Shown here in pieces: positions 23,104-33,694 of a DNA stretch of 64,000 nt; the stretch's first letter is position 1; each line of letters starts with the position of its first letter. Source of the stretch: Gracilariopsis chorda (lineage: Eukaryota; Rhodophyta; Florideophyceae; Gracilariales; Gracilariaceae). Location of the stretch: the NCBI GenBank assembly GCA_003194525.1, contig NBIV01000040.1, positions 248,001-312,000 of the forward strand. Reading direction: 5' to 3'. The notes under the pieces were generated by a model. The model made no database searches. It was given only the letters and a program-made list of their open reading frames with translations, and was not told the DNA's origin. A program made the position numbers and the translations under genes.

Positions 23104-23330
23104 GGGTCCCACTCAGGGCACATGCAGTTCCGCCCGTCAAGGTGAGCCGACCTTCTGAAAAGGCTACAAAACACTATCAAAAGTTACGCCGGACGAGGAA
23201 GCCAAATGGAGATGCGATTGGGTCTATTAAAGGAGTTTAGCCATCGAAGAGATGATTAGCCTTCTGCTTCTAGAAAGTTAATACCGTTGCCTCAGAACGA
23301 CAGGCACATGCCCGTAAACACATACACACT
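23104..23330 (+). repeat. Dispersed repeat, copy A (about 225 bp, uninterrupted)
   Basis: This shares a continuous alignment, read by eye, with copy B (49,495-49,820, opposite strand) and copy C (53,341-53,409 plus 54,351-54,516). Shared blocks include cagggcacatgcag, a TATA-like run (ctacaaaac here, ctataaaac in copy B), ttacgccgga, gaggaagccaaatggagatg and aataccgttgcc. The TATA-like motif and length would suit a short LTR or a small non-autonomous element. No convincing ends were identified. Confidence 0.65.
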
Positions 23331-25532
23331 TCTTGCCTCCGTAAATTATTAGAGAACTTTGACAAGCCATGGTTGCTGTCAACATGCGTTATGACATGAC
23401 TGTCCGCATTATCATGCCAGTTCATGTTGTAACTCAGCTTCACCTCGGGTGTGGCAGCAAGTTCTTGATTCGTTTCGTCCTACTGTTTCGAGTGACAGTA
23501 ACAGAATTCAAAGTGATAGACGTGCGGTTGAACCGCAAGCAATTGCAAGCCTACGCTCAGCCAGTGCGATCGTGCGTGTGTGTGCTTATGTGAGCTCGTG
23601 TCCCTAATTCCAAGACTACGGTAGGAGTTAAAGTGAGAAGAACCTCTCTCTCTAGTGTGCGATCGTGATAGTGGTTAGTCTTAATAACGCAGACAAGAAA
23701 AAAAAACGCTTCGCAGGACTGGTATAAAACAGTTGCTGATCACAACACCACTTTCAATTTGAAACTTTCAACAGCAAAACCTGGCGTAACCCGTACAAGA
23801 CATTCTAATATAAAGCTTCATGTAGCACTTTCCTTTCAACTCTACTCCACGCATTTCAAGGTCTTCTGGAGCTGATTGATATCGTGAATAACATGATCGA
23901 AGCAACTTTCTGCGATATATGCTGAGTTGGTCTGCAAATCGGCCTTACTCCAACCTCTTCATTCTTAATATGAGGATTGCACGGCATCACCTCAGTATGG
24001 CATGATGGATCACGCTAACAATACTATGATGTCAGCAGCTCATGGCACATCTGTTGTATTCTCGGAAAAGATGACTAAAACTCTTCAAGATTGTCTCTCC
24101 GAAGGCATGGTTGACAACCGCTTCGTCGTTCCACGAATATCAGTTTTAGCACATCCCCAGCGAACTCCGAGTTTCAAGACCATCTGCTTGACCTCTTCAG
24201 CGTGTCTAATATCCGAGATTTGCAACCTCCCCATTTCTGTACTAGTATCATAAGATTCGTTGTCTAGGGCTAAGCCCCGATATACTCATTCTCTTTGGTC
24301 ACAAAGCCATAAAGATCAGGGCGTATAGCAAGCACCCCAACTATAGTTCTCGGAAATGACAAACAGCATCGATTGACTCCTCTTCTCTCAAGCTAGCACA
24401 TCAGATTTGAAGAGGCGTGTAGCTGTTGCAGTTTACTTCAAGGATAGATGCCTTCGGACGCACCATTTTCTGCACCATGTTCGCAGCCTTCGCGCATCCG
24501 CTAGATCCAGCAACGAAGCAAGCAGACCGCAAGCATTGTCATATCAGCCGTATGGGTGTCGCTTTTCGCTCAACCTGACATCCAGAAGAAGAAGAAGGTT
24601 GCAATGAAATACGTTTCCAGCGATGCGCTCTTGTTTGTTGTCACGCGATGTCAGTTTAGAAATTGGGTCATATCATTGATACCATTGCTTCTCTGAATAT
24701 CTTATTAGTTTGACGGATCTCTAAAAGCCTCAGGTGCACTAACCCGCGGTGGCATCTTTCTCTTCCACCTCTGTACTTGCATATGCACCAGAAACATCAT
24801 AGAGAACAAAGAAGTCGAGGGTAAAAGCCCGTCACACTGTGTGATCCTTATTGCAGTCTACATATGATGCTGTATTGTTGGTTCTAGGCGCAAGACACCT
24901 CATTCGGGTGTCTAGCTAAAACTGTAGAAATTGTGGTCTTTAAGGAACGTCGACAACTTGCCGGGCAACCATCTTACGGTGCTTGCCACACTTCGCCAAT
25001 GCCTTTACGCAAGGCCAGCAGTTCTCGTTGACGATTTCGACTGGTCTTTGAACGACAGTACATGCTGAGATCAGTTGGAGGGGCGCTTGGAAACGCTCAC
25101 TTTGTACGGGGCTTGAACGAACCAGTACTGAACCTTGTTTGGCAGAGACGTGGAACTGGCTCCGCGTTACTCGTCACGAGTATCCTAGATGCGCTTCGTT
25201 TTGCCGCAGACAGCCGTTATCGTTCACATAGCCTGAAAGACTTTTAACCCCGGTGGAGCTCCCGTTTGTAACGTCGATGCTGTAAAGCTACATAGCATCG
25301 TGCGAGACGGCGACAGAACGAGGTAGTGTCTCGGAGACACTGCCGAAGTGTGCAGCCGTCCATGTATGAAGGGTACGCATTACAAGGGTATGGATACAGC
25401 TGTTTGACGCTTCACGACAGCGAAGCAGTTGATCTCGGCGTTGCGTAATACTGTACCAAAGTGGTTGCTGTGTCAAGTTGTGTCAAGCGGTTTGCATGAT
25501 ATCTTACAACCAACAAGAAGTTAAAGTCGGTG

Positions 25533-26678
25533 ATGACGATGACTCTGTCAATAACGTCATTCGTGACGGCACACACGATGCGATTCATGGCAGGAAACAC
25601 GGTACATATGTGTCATAATCACAGTTTGATGCGCAGTAAGCTTATTGAAAGATATTCAACCTCACGTACACGGGGTTCAAAACGTTTCATACCAAGAATG
25701 AGCAACGGAGAGCACGATGACAACCAGAATAAAGGCGATGTACAGGCAGATAAACGAGCAATACTAATGAGCGCGGAGCAGTTACAAGACAGCTTAAGAC
25801 GAGAGTGCGTGCACGTGATTGACGTTCGGGGTGGTGTGCACAAAGCGGGCGGCAGAATTACACAAAGCGGGTTCCAAGCGACGCATTACGAGGCGGATAG
25901 AGGCGCATACGAAGAAGCGCGTATCACGGGCGCCATGTTTATAGATTGGCGACATGTGGATTTATGCAAATGCGATGTGTTACAACGTGCGATGCAACAA
26001 GTTGTCGGCAATGAAGACAAGTTGATATGCATTTACGATTGGGGTGATATGCTGTTTTCGTGCCGACTATGGTTTGCGTTGTGCGCAATAGGGTACGAGA
26101 GAGTGGGCGTCTTGAACGGGGGTTGGCAGTCATGGAGCGAGTATAAAGGCGAAGTGACGCGAAATGGAAGTGTGGAACTCACTCTGGACGGCCAAAGTGA
26201 GCGGCTATCACGCAACGAAAAGAGCGTTTCGATGGAAATGATGAAACGGCTGGTACAAAGCAAGAGGGAATTTGACGCCGCGAGTTTGGAGGATGATGTA
26301 GTGATGATAGATGCTCGATCTGCACGGCAATACGTGGGAGAAGAACGACGTACCGTTCGCGGGGGACACATTGCATACGCGAAGAATGTACCGTACAGAC
26401 GGTTACTACAGCCGAACGGAATTGGGTTTGTTCCCGACGCGGAGTTAAAGCGACGGCTTCAGCAGTGCGACGTGCGACTACGCACGCGCTGTGGAAAGAA
26501 GAAGCGCTTCGTGAATTACTGCAACGGCGGTGTGTCGTGCACCGTGGTGGCGTTCGCGCTGCTGAGAAGCGGCGTAGAATGGCATTGCGTGCGAAACTAC
26601 TGCGGCAGCTTCAACGAATGGGGCAACAGGTGCGACACGCCAATAACAAACCTGACAGCGCCTACGTACAAACGCTGA
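25533..26678 (+). CDS. Thiosulfate/3-mercaptopyruvate sulfurtransferase (two rhodanese domains)
   Basis: The start is ATG 25533, giving 381 aa. An internal ATG further in would give a shorter cytosolic form. The N-terminal about 75 residues are basic and Ser/Thr-rich, suggesting an organelle-targeting sequence. Domain 1 (about 85-220) has VHVIDVRGG, ARITGAMFIDWRHVD and LICIYDWGDMLFSCRLWFAL with VGVLNGGWQSW. Domain 2 (about 250-375) has VVMIDARSARQYVGEE, RGGHIAYAKNVPY and the active loop FVNYCNGGVSCTV, where the Cys of YC is the sulfur-accepting residue, followed by CGSFNEWGN. These enzymes transfer sulfane sulfur from thiosulfate or mercaptopyruvate to thiol or cyanide acceptors. The loop CNGGVS differs from the common CGSGVT and CGTGVT forms, so the donor is uncertain. 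Confidence 0.85.
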   Translation: MTMTLSITSFVTAHTMRFMAGNTVHMCHNHSLMRSKLIERYSTSRTRGSKRFIPRMSNGEHDDNQNKGDVQADKRAILMSAEQLQDSLRRECVHVIDVRGGVHKAGGRITQSGFQATHYEADRGAYEEARITGAMFIDWRHVDLCKCDVLQRAMQQVVGNEDKLICIYDWGDMLFSCRLWFALCAIGYERVGVLNGGWQSWSEYKGEVTRNGSVELTLDGQSERLSRNEKSVSMEMMKRLVQSKREFDAASLEDDVVMIDARSARQYVGEERRTVRGGHIAYAKNVPYRRLLQPNGIGFVPDAELKRRLQQCDVRLRTRCGKKKRFVNYCNGGVSCTVVAFALLRSGVEWHCVRNYCGSFNEWGNRCDTPITNLTAPTYKR

Positions 26679-27487
26679 CGGCTGACGACTGCGCTGCCGC
26701 GGACGCGCGCATGTCACGCGGAGCGTTGCGGGCTGCAAAGCGCGCGCCCTTTTATAAGCCGCCAACAACAAGCCAGTGCGCAGTGGCGCGTGTCCACGTC
26801 GCACGGGTGGCGCGTGACATGGCCCCCGCGCCACGCCGCTACTGTGTAAAGCGCCGCTTGACGCGCCACACGCGGCAGCGCCGCAGCGCGCACACCCTCG
26901 GCTGCACGTTGTGCACCGCCATAAGCTCACCTCAGCCGCGCTCCCGCGTGTCCACTCTACGCGCGTCGTCTTCACCGAGTGCCGATCCTCCACCCAACTC
27001 CTGCGTCTGCCCTTTCGTTGTCCCCACGCGCCCCGTCGTCGTCTTCAACCTTCCCCCACCCCCCTTCCTCTACACCTCCACCCCCTTCTTCCACCCCCCC
27101 CCCCCTCCCCTAAACGCAAGCCCGCCGCACCCTTCCAGCCGCGCTTCTGCCTTGTCTACTATCCACCCCGCCTTCCGCCCCTCTCCTTTTCAAACACCGA
27201 CACACGCTTCTGTGCGACCCTCGCGCGCGTGCTACGGCGACGCGCTAACTTCACTTGCTTCTTTTTAGAGCCGGTGCCCATCGCTTTCCCGCCCAAACCC
27301 TCCCCCGCCCCTGCCCCCGCCCCCATCGCCCTCGAGGCTATACATCACCCCCCCCCTTACCAAACCCCTAAAAAATATATATATCAAAAGCACTGTCATA
27401 CACACATACGCACCAACACACGCACAAAGCCCTGTGTACCCTGCTACCCTCCCCCCAACCCACTCCCATACCACTCTCCAACAAAAC
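26679..27487 (+). promoter_or_regulatory. Upstream region of the AhpD-like gene, with AT-rich TATA tract
   Basis: This 0.8-kb GC-rich to C-rich stretch is followed by an isolated A/T tract at 27370-27384 (aaaaatatatatatc), about 105 bp before the ATG at 27488. The position suits a TATA element. It also contains a short poly-C tract near 27,097. Confidence 0.45.
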
Positions 27488-29137
27488 ATGTCACACTCCT
27501 CGCGCCCTTCTAACGCATCACGTCCGTCGTCTTCCACTGGTCGTCCGCGCCATTCCCGCCTTCTTCCCCGCTACACTCCCCTCGGTGCCGACATGTTACC
27601 GCCCCGTCTCCCCTCCAAGCCTTCCCATTCCTCCGCCTCCACCCCCACCCCTTCCGCAACCTCCCTTCCCTCCGAGTCAACACAAGCTCCCTCGGTCAAT
27701 ATCTCTTCCGTCGAATCCATCGATCCGCTAACCAATGCAGCTGCCGTTCGTTCCATCATGGATGTGCTCGCACCTCATGCCGTCTCACTCGACCAAATGG
27801 ACGACAGTTATCACGTCTTGCTCGTTCTTATCAAGGCTCTCATAGGCGTTGTTGCCAACTGTTACGGTGTCATGGAGATCTTTCCTCCCGCTTTTACCAC
27901 ATACAATCTCATCATTCCAAACTGTGTCAATGTGCCTTTTCTCATGTGGGGCGTAGGTGCCCCGCCGGACCTCGTTGCCCTCGCCACTTACTATTCAGCC
28001 AGAAGTGCACAATGCGCCTACTGCTCCTTGCATACATGTAACTTTGCGCTGCGTCGCGGTTTGGACACAGAGGCGCTTACGGGCGCACGCTCGTTCACGG
28101 CACGTGAGGCCGCCGTTGTGGAAGTGGCACTTAATATGTCTTCTTTTCCGAACCATCTCACCGAGGAAGATCGTCGTAATCTGTTCCGTCATCTCAGTCC
28201 GGCTAATGTAGAGTGGGTCGTGTTGGCTGTTAGCATGGTTGGGTACCTCACTACGTTCATGAGTGCGCTTGGTACCGACATGGAACAAGCGGCTGTTGAG
28301 GAGACTTCGGAATTGCTCAAGGCTGCTGGTTGGTCGCAGGGGAAACATCAGGTTACATCGCCAGAGAACTATCTGCAGCATGGAGACTCGACGCCGCTAC
28401 GCGGCGATGGCTTTGTGAGCAACATTATGATGCTGCGACACTTGCCTACCGCTATCAAGTACGACATGAGTGCCACCAAGAAAATCCCGTCGTCTTGGCC
28501 GAAGATAGGAGAGTTTCTCAATGTGAATGTGGGTCACTCCTTCCCGATTCTGGGACTGCTTACGCATGATCGTGCCGTTCGGGCACTTGCGGAATGCATT
28601 CGACTCAACTTGGATGCGATTGTGTGTGGCATTGAACCGGATACTAAGTACTTGGTTGGAATTGTGTTTGCAGGGGTGAACCGCAACCGATTGATGGCCA
28701 AGGAATTTCGTCGCATGACGATGATGATGGTGGATTACTTTGACGACGATATGATCAATGCCATCTACGAGTTTTCAAAAGAGGAGACGGATTTTTCGGT
28801 AGACTTTTTGAGCGCGTTGACGGACTCGGCGCTGATGGAAACTCCGCTGTCGGAGAGTCAGGTACGACTACTGTACATTGCCAAGGCGTGCTCGTTCATG
28901 CCGACTAAGACGACGCAGGCGGTTGTGGACGCGTCCAAGGCGGTGCGGAGTGAACATATGGTGGAGTTGTTGAGTTGGGTGTCTTTGCTTTCGTTGTTGC
29001 AAAAGTTGTACATTTTCTATTACCCGAGTTGTTCGGAATCGGTTGTGTTGAAGAACGCTCAGTTGGGAGAACGGGCGCCTAAGTTTACGAAGATAGTGCC
29101 TACGTTTGACAAGGTGCACAAGCAGCACCGGCAGTGA
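27488..29137 (+). CDS. AhpD-like / carboxymuconolactone decarboxylase-fold protein
   Basis: The start is ATG 27488, giving 549 aa, far longer than the 110-190 aa of typical AhpD/CMD proteins. Residues 1-75 are Ser/Pro-rich and disordered. Residues about 85-320 look like a CMD-type helical domain, with the motif SARSAQCAYCSLHT. Cys176, Cys179 and His182 match the C-x2-C-x2/3-H redox/proton-relay motif of AhpD. The C-terminal half (about 350-545) is again all-helical (VKYLVGIVFAGVNRNRL-type segment, LSESQVRLLYIAKACS) and may be a second, Cys-less CMD-like repeat. Peroxidase-partner or decarboxylase activity is possible, but the substrate is unknown. Ser/Thr at the N-terminus could also be a targeting region. 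Confidence 0.65.
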   Translation: MSHSSRPSNASRPSSSTGRPRHSRLLPRYTPLGADMLPPRLPSKPSHSSASTPTPSATSLPSESTQAPSVNISSVESIDPLTNAAAVRSIMDVLAPHAVSLDQMDDSYHVLLVLIKALIGVVANCYGVMEIFPPAFTTYNLIIPNCVNVPFLMWGVGAPPDLVALATYYSARSAQCAYCSLHTCNFALRRGLDTEALTGARSFTAREAAVVEVALNMSSFPNHLTEEDRRNLFRHLSPANVEWVVLAVSMVGYLTTFMSALGTDMEQAAVEETSELLKAAGWSQGKHQVTSPENYLQHGDSTPLRGDGFVSNIMMLRHLPTAIKYDMSATKKIPSSWPKIGEFLNVNVGHSFPILGLLTHDRAVRALAECIRLNLDAIVCGIEPDTKYLVGIVFAGVNRNRLMAKEFRRMTMMMVDYFDDDMINAIYEFSKEETDFSVDFLSALTDSALMETPLSESQVRLLYIAKACSFMPTKTTQAVVDASKAVRSEHMVELLSWVSLLSLLQKLYIFYYPSCSESVVLKNAQLGERAPKFTKIVPTFDKVHKQHRQ

Positions 29138-30132
29138 AGCGCCGCCCCTTTTTTTTTTGTTTTTTTTTGTTTTTTCTTGTTTGTTGTAGGGTAGGAGGTT
29201 TAAAAGGGTAACTCCACAGAGAGTTGGATGTGGCTTTTGCCGCGGGAGCGCGACCGCGCGGATGAGTACCGAGGGCGCGGAATGAGGATCGGTGGCTGTA
29301 TGTTGGACCGCACGTGGACAGGTGGCGTTGGGTGGAGGGGTGGCTGAGTGGCTGAATGGCGGAGCGGCGGGGTGGCGGAGTGGAGACGGTCACGAGTGGT
29401 GGGGACGTGTGGAGGAGAAGGGGTCGACGGCGTCGACGGGCGGGCGGGGAGCAGGCGCACGGAACGCAACAGCGGCGGGTGTGGCGGCGGTTGTGGCGCA
29501 CGTGTCGCGGGGGGTGATGTCCACTAATTGGCGCCAGGCCGCTTTGAATCAAAGCTCATTATTGTACGGTTGAAGCGCTGCAAGTCGCCGCTCGGCGCAT
29601 GCGCAATGCTTGCGACATCTCACATCACGTCCGCGCTGTGTCCCGCTTTATTACCCTTTCTCGAAGCCCTCTCTGCCCGCCCCTGAAATACCGCCGGGTG
29701 CTCCTTTGCTCTCTCCCTCGCCGCCTTGGTTTTGCTTCTTTGCCTGGTGCGCTTCTTGTCTTGTTGCTCCTGTTGACCTCTTTGACGCCCAGTGTGTGCG
29801 CGTGTGTGCTGCGGAGTCCATCGGCCTTGTCTTGGTTTGTTGAGGGTGAAGCTTCACAGTTGGTTTTTTTTTCGCTCTTTGCGGTTGTGGAGAGCGAACA
29901 TTTGTGGATCGTGCGCTTTTGTTTCGTTCTGTGTTTATCCCCTCTTTTTTGGTTTGTGCGGTGGACTACTTGCAAGCTGCGAGATCATCTTGTCTCCACC
30001 CAGCTCATCACTATCATTGCCGTCCAGCGGTGAACTTCGTTCGTTACTTCAACTTTTGACCTCTCGTCTTCCCCCCTCCTCACTCAAATCCACCAACCGC
30101 ATTCTTTCCTCGCCCCCCACCCCGCCCTAACA
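29138..30132. other. Intergenic, 3' flank of the AhpD-like gene and 5' flank of the desaturase
   Basis: A 1-kb region that starts with a T-rich tract broken by single G (29,149-29,185). No gene was seen. The right half is the pyrimidine-rich leader of the desaturase gene. Confidence 0.4.
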
Positions 30133-31422
30133 ATGACACAAGCTACAAATCTGGAAAAGAGTCGAGCTTCAACTCGCGCCGATGTCGAGTATGACGCGCA
30201 GAAGGGTACCTACTTCGAGAAGACCAAGTCCTCCAAGTACATGACCGACAAGGAACTCAGCGAACTTCCCTTCCTACAGCGTATTAACTGGTTATCCACT
30301 ACCATTATCTTCATCCCTCTCATCGGCCTTCTGCTCGGCGTATGGTTCGTTCCGCTTCGTCGTCAAACTCTCATTCTCGCTACTATTCAATACATTCTTA
30401 CCGGCACTGGAATTACTGCAGGTTATCATCGTTTGTGGTCACATAAGGCCTACCATGCCTCATTTCCAGTTGAATTTGTCTTGCTTGCATGGGGAGCTGC
30501 TGCCTTTGAGGGGTCTGCTCGTTGGTGGTGTCGTAATCATCGTGCTCACCATCGTTATGTCGACACCGAAAAGGATCCCTATTCAGTGCACAAGGGCTTT
30601 TGGTACGCTCACATTGGCTGGATGATTCTTAAGCAGGACTCGAGACGCGCTGGACGCGTTGATATTAGTGATCTTAATGCTCATAAGGGTATCATGTTCC
30701 AGCACAGGAATTACTTGCCGATTGCGCTCTTCTTCGGATTCATCTTCCCTCTTGCTGTTGCTACATATGGATGGGGAGACTTTTGGGGAGCGCTGGTGTA
30801 CGCTTGCTTCGGGAGAATGTTCTTTGTGCACCAGGCAACTTTTTGTGTCAACAGTCTGGCCCATACATTTGGTGCGCAAACTTATTCAACTGAACATACC
30901 AGTTACGACCATATCATTACTGCTTTGGTTACGTTTGGAGAGGGTTATCACAATTACCACCACGAGTTCCCACACGATTATCGCAACGGTATTCGGTGGT
31001 ACCACTATGACCCCACGAAATGGATCGTAAGGTCTTTGTCCTACTTTGGACTGTGCTCGCGCTTGATTCGTTTCCCGAACAATGAGATTCGTAAAGCTGA
31101 AGTCCAGGTCAAGCAACAGGAGCTAGATGAACTCAAGAAGACCATTGACTGGGGGCATGAAGTGGATACATTGTCGACAATGGACTGGGTAACTGTGAGC
31201 AAGCGAGTTGCTGAAGGGGAAAAACTGATTGTCATTGATGGACTTGTCCATAAAGTTGATGACTTTATGTCTATGCATCCTGGTGGAAGTCGTATTCTGG
31301 AGTTTTGGGCCGGTCGAGATGCCACTCAGGCCTTTAACGGTGAAGTTTACAAACACTCGAAAGGCGCGCGTAACTTGCTTGCACATCTCAGAGTTGCTAA
31401 GCTGACAGAGAAACTCGAATAG
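30133..31422 (+). CDS. OLE1: Acyl-CoA delta-9 desaturase fused to cytochrome b5 (OLE1 type)
   Basis: A single exon of 429 aa from an ATG in the context acaATG. This ER enzyme introduces the delta-9 double bond into stearoyl- or palmitoyl-CoA. Two hydrophobic pairs (about 54-95 and 195-235) flank the three histidine boxes of the class: HRLWSH (99-104), HRAHH (136-140) and HNYHH (273-277) followed by EFPHDYRNG. The C-terminal about 85 residues are a cytochrome b5 domain with the haem-binding HPGG in MSMHPGGSRIL and a second His in EVYKHSKGARNLL. The fused C-terminal b5 electron donor is the arrangement of fungal Ole1 and of red-algal desaturases. Animal SCD lacks it. All catalytic histidines are present. 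Confidence 0.95.
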   Translation: MTQATNLEKSRASTRADVEYDAQKGTYFEKTKSSKYMTDKELSELPFLQRINWLSTTIIFIPLIGLLLGVWFVPLRRQTLILATIQYILTGTGITAGYHRLWSHKAYHASFPVEFVLLAWGAAAFEGSARWWCRNHRAHHRYVDTEKDPYSVHKGFWYAHIGWMILKQDSRRAGRVDISDLNAHKGIMFQHRNYLPIALFFGFIFPLAVATYGWGDFWGALVYACFGRMFFVHQATFCVNSLAHTFGAQTYSTEHTSYDHIITALVTFGEGYHNYHHEFPHDYRNGIRWYHYDPTKWIVRSLSYFGLCSRLIRFPNNEIRKAEVQVKQQELDELKKTIDWGHEVDTLSTMDWVTVSKRVAEGEKLIVIDGLVHKVDDFMSMHPGGSRILEFWAGRDATQAFNGEVYKHSKGARNLLAHLRVAKLTEKLE

Positions 31423-31810
31423 ATCATTCTATGTGTAAAGTGAGCTTGAGGATATGTGATTGGTACCCATCCGTCGTGTCTCGTTTAGCATCTACACTGA
31501 ATGCACAAGTACATGCTTATCTCTTTCGCAAAGTTGACATGGTTGTTCACGACGACCACATTCTGGTGTGTAACATTTTTGTGGGCATAGGTTTTCGGCT
31601 TGCAAATGTCCAATGAAGGTGAGGCTGCAGCTGTTGAATGACAACGGATGCAAGCAACGCTGTAAGGTTTGTTCTTGGAAACCATGCTGACTGTTGAACT
31701 CTAGCTAGATGGCTAGCCTTAGGGCTTTTCAAATTGCTTTGATGACTTGATGTGGCTAACGTTCATTGACAAGTTGCCATCGAAGGGCAGATAGGCACCC
31801 CGCCTTTTTG

Positions 31811-32098
31811 CTACCATGTGCTTGGCCACTTTTCTCCAAAGCGCAGCAGTAGCTTTGGAATTCCAGTGGCCATCGATACCCAACACCCGTGGTCTTCGAC
31901 GTAGGCCCGCTGAATAATATACCTTAATTCATGCCCGTTATGTGACGGGCGTTGCCGTATTGCCTGATATGGTGCAACGATAAAGAATCGTTTGCGAGAT
32001 TCAGTCTCCAACCCCTGCGATATGCAATAATACTGTTGGGAAGCAGTGCTTTCGGCAGTCAGCATTGCTACCAAAGGTGGATAGCTAAACGTACCCAA
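31811..32098 (-). pseudogene. Unassigned degraded coding remnant
   Basis: The minus strand reads protein-like for about 95 codons (RFFIVAPYQAIRQRP, HELRYIIQRAYVEDHG). A second frame over the lower part also reads protein-like (GIDGHWNSKATAALW). This suggests a decayed mobile-element gene, but no family could be named. Confidence 0.3.
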
Positions 32099-32685
32099 AA
32101 CAGGTTTATCTCTCTTGCGAGTGTGTTGCCCCTACCAGCGGTAGATAGAAGGCTGGCAAACCCTTCAGCATGGAATTGGTAATGCTCATCATTCGTAGGA
32201 GAACAGCCCTGAGAAACTGCAAGCAAACGGCGGGCCATTTAGATGGTCCAATCAGTCCACACCCTATCGCCGCATGTGGTGAGGACATGTAAGATAGACA
32301 GGGAATGAGACTATATAAGTTAACTTACATCCGGGACCGCTTTTCAAAGTATCGATAAAATAAGAGGGCGAGGCATTGTTGCTCGGCTAATATCGAGAAA
32401 AGACCTTTGCCGTCTGTATGATCCAGAGAATAGAAGGCTAGACGGCTATCTCAGAAGGTAAGGGTTAGCAATCCTGGCCTTCTCTTATGCCATTGGGAAG
32501 CTGAATTTTGCATGGTTAGCCAACAAACGTAACAGTGGCGAAGGCCCCACAAATGTGTGTCACCGCAACACACATTGTTGTTGTTGTTTATTATGGGCTC
32601 TCAATGCTTAATTGCTGCATTATGGGTATAAGTATCGTCTAGAGATACTTCTTTTCCGCACGAAACCAAGGAACTTGTTTGGCCA

Positions 32686-33240
32686 CTACCTAATTATATC
32701 TCTGATCGACTTTCCCCTTCTCTCAAGCGAACTAGGAAGATGATCTCTTCTAGTTTGGTGGATCAACCGGCATCGTAACACGTAATGCCCTACGGTCTTC
32801 TTCGTTCTTCTCGAACATTCACACCTTACCGTTTGCTTTGTAACAAATGAAGCAACAGGATTACACGTTGAAACATGACCTGTATAGAACTGGGCTAATA
32901 ACACCTCGGCTTTTCTGGCCTCGATATCTGTCTTCAAAAAGTCAGGTTTCTCCGTCAGCAAGCTTTGATGTTGAACTGTCTTCAATAACTTTGCTCCGAC
33001 GTCAACCATATCGATCGGAACGGCTACTTGAGATATCAAAGGCAGTTCTAGACATTGTGATACCTTCTTTCCAGGCGAGTATCTGTCAAATCCAATGACC
33101 GCTTGTTCATGCGGCGCCTGTTGTATTGGAACAACATTCGTCAAGAAAACCGTCACATTTAATTGTACTGCACCCTTTGCCTTACGGAGTGATTCCGATT
33201 CTAAGCTGAGCGTTAGACGGCGTTGCTTTGTATACCTCAT
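32686..33240 (-). mobile_element. LINE (non-LTR retrotransposon) remnant: C-terminal RNase H region
   Basis: An ATG-headed frame of 184 codons. Residues about 40-130 resemble the ribonuclease H module found at the end of ORF2 in several LINE clades, ending LLAQFYTGHVSTCNPV. It is followed by the typical Cys/His-rich tail (VRCECSRRTKKTVGHYVLRC), a CxC...HxxxxC pattern. The rest of ORF2, including endonuclease and reverse transcriptase, is absent, so this is a 5'-truncated copy. On the same strand, about 100 bp past its stop, lies an (AAC)n-like stretch (near 32,570-32,585) that could be the 3' tail. Confidence 0.5.
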
Positions 33241-33253
33241 TCCCTCTTTGAAA

Positions 33254-33326
33254 GCCAGGGCTAGAACTGAAAGGCCCAGTTCAGAACCCTTTCACTGAAA
33301 GCGCCCAGTTCAGTTCTAGCCCTGGC
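33254..33326. repeat. 17-bp perfect inverted repeat with internal direct repeat
   Basis: The arms at 33254-33270 (gccagggctagaactga) and 33310-33326 are exact reverse complements separated by 39 bp. Inside, cccagttcag occurs twice in direct orientation, near 33,275 and 33,304. This could be a small foldback element or a transcribed hairpin. Confidence 0.75.
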
Positions 33327-33694
33327 ACACTACACCCTACAGAATGCACGGTCGATAGACTTCCGAAGATTAACACTCAAACTGATATCATATTACATCT
33401 GTCGTCTCGCTTCCACAGAGTTTCAGTGGCAGGAACGGCTACGGGTCTTACAGGGTTCGGAATCGTGACAACGTGAAGCTGCCGCGACTGAGTGCTCCTC
33501 ACGGAACTGACATATGCAAGGAAGATAGTACGAGGGCAAATGCGCTCATGATAGAGGTGGTACTGGCGTTCTTGCTTTTTCAAACCAAGAAATACTCCAT
33601 GTGAAGGGCGGTTGGACATCTTCCACCCTACAGATTGACATGGGCGCTAGGTATCATGCAGTACGAAATGATGTACACACAATGAAGTTCATAA

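Larger units (their letters stand above)
21950..25532. other. Repeat-containing intergenic region
   Basis: This 3.6-kb stretch has the Ctf4 5' flank on the left and the sulfurtransferase 5' flank on the right. Between them are a possible LINE 3' end with an AAG tail (22.8-23.0 kb), one copy of the dispersed repeat (23.1-23.33 kb) and degraded sequence to about 25 kb. The reading frames in the degraded part are short and interrupted and are not assigned. Confidence 0.4.

Noticed and set aside
23830-24900. Retroelement coding sequence on the minus strand
   Set aside because: Short protein-like stretches occur, but no diagnostic reverse transcriptase, integrase or protease motif could be named, so no element is called.
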